Source of the DNA: UBA6059 sp965227155
GTDB lineage: Bacteria; Bacteroidota; Bacteroidia; Cytophagales; Cyclobacteriaceae
Direction of reading: 5' to 3'
Length of the DNA: 64,000 nt
Assembly (NCBI GenBank): GCA_965227155.1
Contig: OZ245731.1
Location: 62,001 to 126,000, forward strand
Made by a program: the position numbers and the translations under genes
Notes under the pieces: model-generated
The model's input: only the letters and a program-made list of their open reading frames with translations
Database searches by the model: none
Told to the model about the DNA's origin: nothing
Shown here: piece by piece, positions 62,356 through 64,000 of the stretch
How the letters are laid out: the number at the start of each line of letters is the position of its first letter
Position numbering within the stretch: the stretch's first letter is position 1

Positions 62356-63708
62356 CTACTCCACTGCTATGCCAATTATTCCACTTACCAGAATGATCCC
62401 AATTACTATGGGTATCAAAAACTTAAGAAATACCATCCAGGCGTTGGTCACCTTAATGTTGGCGGAACCAATATTCGTTTCTTCCTTGAATTTTTCAAAG
62501 CCCCAACTCCAGGCTACATAAAGACTTATCAGCAAACCGCCAAGGGGCAAAAGAATAGAACCTGAGATATAATCTGTCAAGCCAAAGAAATCCATACCCA
62601 TCAAAGTGTACTCGCTCCATGGCCCAAAGCTCAAAATACTGGGTATGCTCAACACAAAAGTGAGTCCTACGGCTAAAATTACCGCCCGTTTTCTGCGTAT
62701 ATCAAAAGAATCGATAAATGTGGAGGTAACCGCTTCGATTAGGCCCAGGATAGAGGTTAAGCCTGCGATAAACACCAAAAAGAAGAATAGACTACCAACA
62801 AACTGTCCACCAGGTACTTTCGTGAACAATGTCGCCATAGTCACAAACAGCAAACCTGGACCCGTATTGGGCTCCAGGCCAAAAGCAAATAATGCTGGGA
62901 AGATGACAAGTCCGGAAATGATAGCTATGGCTGTATCAAAAGCTACAACAAGGCCCACACTGCCAGGCACATCACTGGTTTTAGGATCAAGGTAGCTGCC
63001 AAACACATAGCCGCCAGCCAATCCAACGCCAATTGAAAAGAATACCTGACCCAATGCGGCTAGGATCACACCACCGTTGATCTTGCTAAAATCAGGTGAT
63101 AGATACCATTTCAGGCCCTCAAACGACCCTTCGAAAGTATTGGAGCCTATAGCAAGGATCACAAAGAATATCAGCAGCATAGGCATGAAAATCTTCGAAA
63201 TCTTTTCCACGCCATTTTGTAATCCCCGCGCCAGGATAATGCCAATAAGCACTACTATACCAAAGGAATAGGCAACCACAGTACCGGGTTTCGCAACCAG
63301 ATTGTCAAAATTGGTATTGACCTGCTCTGGTGTCATGCTAGAAATTTTTCCAGTGGTATACTCTACAAAGTAAACAACCACCCAGGCCAGGATCATCAGG
63401 TAATACGCCATGATTAGAATTGCTGCAATGACTTCAACCCAGCCAATAGATTGCCAGAATTTATTCTCAGAGGACAGCTTTTTCATACCGGCGATAGGTG
63501 TAAGTTGGGCCTTGCGCCCCAAACTGATCTCGGCAGTGAGCAGCGGAATACCTATCAAGACAGTAAAAACCAGATAGATTAATATAAAAGCACCACCGCC
63601 ACTTTCACCAGTAATGTATGGGAATCTCCAGATGTTACCCATACCTATAGCAAAACCTGCGGTGGCCATAATAAAGCCAAACCTACTCCCCCAATTTTCT
63701 CTAACCAT
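62356..63708 (-). CDS. Neurotransmitter:sodium symporter-family transporter
   Basis: A 450-residue NSS (LeuT-like) transporter with about 11-12 helices. The first helix motif is AGFAIGMGNIWRFPYITGESGGGAF, with the sodium/substrate-site region of TM1 and TM6 visible (FSIGVGLAGGYVFGS). Bacterial members import amino acids with Na+; the substrate is not readable. 88 bp upstream of the partial permease gene on the same strand; no operon partner is evident. Confidence 0.9.
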   Translation of the reverse strand: MVRENWGSRFGFIMATAGFAIGMGNIWRFPYITGESGGGAFILIYLVFTVLIGIPLLTAEISLGRKAQLTPIAGMKKLSSENKFWQSIGWVEVIAAILIMAYYLMILAWVVVYFVEYTTGKISSMTPEQVNTNFDNLVAKPGTVVAYSFGIVVLIGIILARGLQNGVEKISKIFMPMLLIFFVILAIGSNTFEGSFEGLKWYLSPDFSKINGGVILAALGQVFFSIGVGLAGGYVFGSYLDPKTSDVPGSVGLVVAFDTAIAIISGLVIFPALFAFGLEPNTGPGLLFVTMATLFTKVPGGQFVGSLFFFLVFIAGLTSILGLIEAVTSTFIDSFDIRRKRAVILAVGLTFVLSIPSILSFGPWSEYTLMGMDFFGLTDYISGSILLPLGGLLISLYVAWSWGFEKFKEETNIGSANIKVTNAWMVFLKFLIPIVIGIILVSGIIGIAVE

Positions 63709-63793
63709 GTTGCGTCGTTGTTTATTAAACCACCAAATATAGTGGTTTGAATATTACACACAAGAGAGAAATGGTCAGCGGGATTTTAAGGTT

Positions 63794-64000
63794 TTACTCA
63801 TCCCTCAGCGAATCTATCGGGTTGGCTACCGCAGCAGAATAAGCCCGGTACAATATGGTGACCAAACCGATAGCAAGCGTACTGCCTACTGCAATGAGAA
63901 AAATATCGTAAGAAATATCGATGCGATAATAAAAGCCATCGAGCCATTGCCGCATGGCGTAAAAAGCTACTGGAGCTGAAATCACGAAAGCCAGAATGAT
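63794..64000 (-). CDS. FtsX-family ABC transporter permease, C-terminal fragment (cut by window)
   Basis: Only the last ~68 residues are seen; the gene continues beyond the window. The end AVANPIDSLRDE and the preceding two hydrophobic helices (GSTLAIGLVTILYRAYSAA) are typical of MacB/FtsX-type permease C-termini. The rest of the protein, and so the type of exporter, is unknown. Confidence 0.8.
   Translation of the reverse strand: MILAFVISAPVAFYAMRQWLDGFYYRIDISYDIFLIAVGSTLAIGLVTILYRAYSAAVANPIDSLRDE

Noticed and set aside
1..64000. tRNA, rRNA, CRISPR arrays and riboswitches
   Set aside because: I scanned for T-loop sequences, repeat-spacer patterns and known aptamer-like leaders and saw no convincing case; covariance-model search would be decisive.

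Overview
The window looks like a chromosomal segment of a free-living, probably marine Bacteroidota of the Cytophagales (Fulvivirga/Marivirga-like). This is inferred from gene content: DUF6090-type and DUF4348-type proteins, the parE/parC arrangement, many lipoproteins, tandem VPS10/BNR proteins, a TAnnTTTG promoter element and weak Shine-Dalgarno sequences. Base composition is moderately AT-rich. I see no rRNA, tRNA, CRISPR array, prophage or intact insertion sequence.

Layout. 0.1-8.6 kb is a molybdenum block: a Tat-signal class V aminotransferase, moeA, moaC, a MobB-like/MobA fusion, moaE, moaD, moaA and the molybdate importer modABC. 8.7-19.4 kb holds a beta-lactamase-fold hydrolase, two orphan histidine kinases (one with a THI5/NMT1-like periplasmic domain, one with TPRs), an Hpt protein, an S10 peptidase, thioredoxin, an M20 peptidase and small proteins. 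19.4-25.7 kb is topoisomerase IV (parE, parC) with a SatD-family protein and a small membrane protein embedded between the subunits, then trmH and a SanA-like gene in tight succession. 25.8-28.1 kb carries small envelope proteins.

28-38.4 kb is a maltodextrin/starch module: MalQ with two N-terminal starch-binding-type domains, a GPH/SLC45-type MFS permease, a LacI regulator, class II fructose-bisphosphate aldolase and two GH13 lipoproteins. No SusC/SusD pair is present. 39-45 kb is a coherent minus-strand operon: sodium:solute symporter, GNAT acetyltransferase, M20D amidohydrolase, alanine racemase and an ornithine/alanine-racemase-like enzyme. It sits downstream of a MarR regulator, and a long palindrome lies just before the first gene. 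45-51 kb has a sulfatase, acyltransferase, M14 peptidase, CorA and an esterase. 51.3-53 kb is a hipBA toxin-antitoxin pair with two phased palindromic operators. 53-59.4 kb is a tandem pair of giant BNR/VPS10 proteins. The last part has a MazG-like pyrophosphohydrolase, TruC-like pseudouridine synthase, a scarred region (antitoxin-like gene, truncated RelE-like toxin, IS3-family transposase remnant), an NSS transporter and the C-terminus of an FtsX-type permease cut by the window end.

Most interesting points: (1) the SatD plus membrane protein pair inside the topoisomerase IV locus, with cyclase-like Asp motifs, a possible C-terminal HTH and a 10-bp inverted repeat in its promoter; (2) the racemase/amidohydrolase/symporter operon with its MarR gene and 28-bp palindrome; (3) the hipBA operators spaced 31 bp apart; (4) an FNR-architecture palindrome between moeA and moaC; (5) a histidine kinase that uses an ABC-substrate-binding-like sensor.
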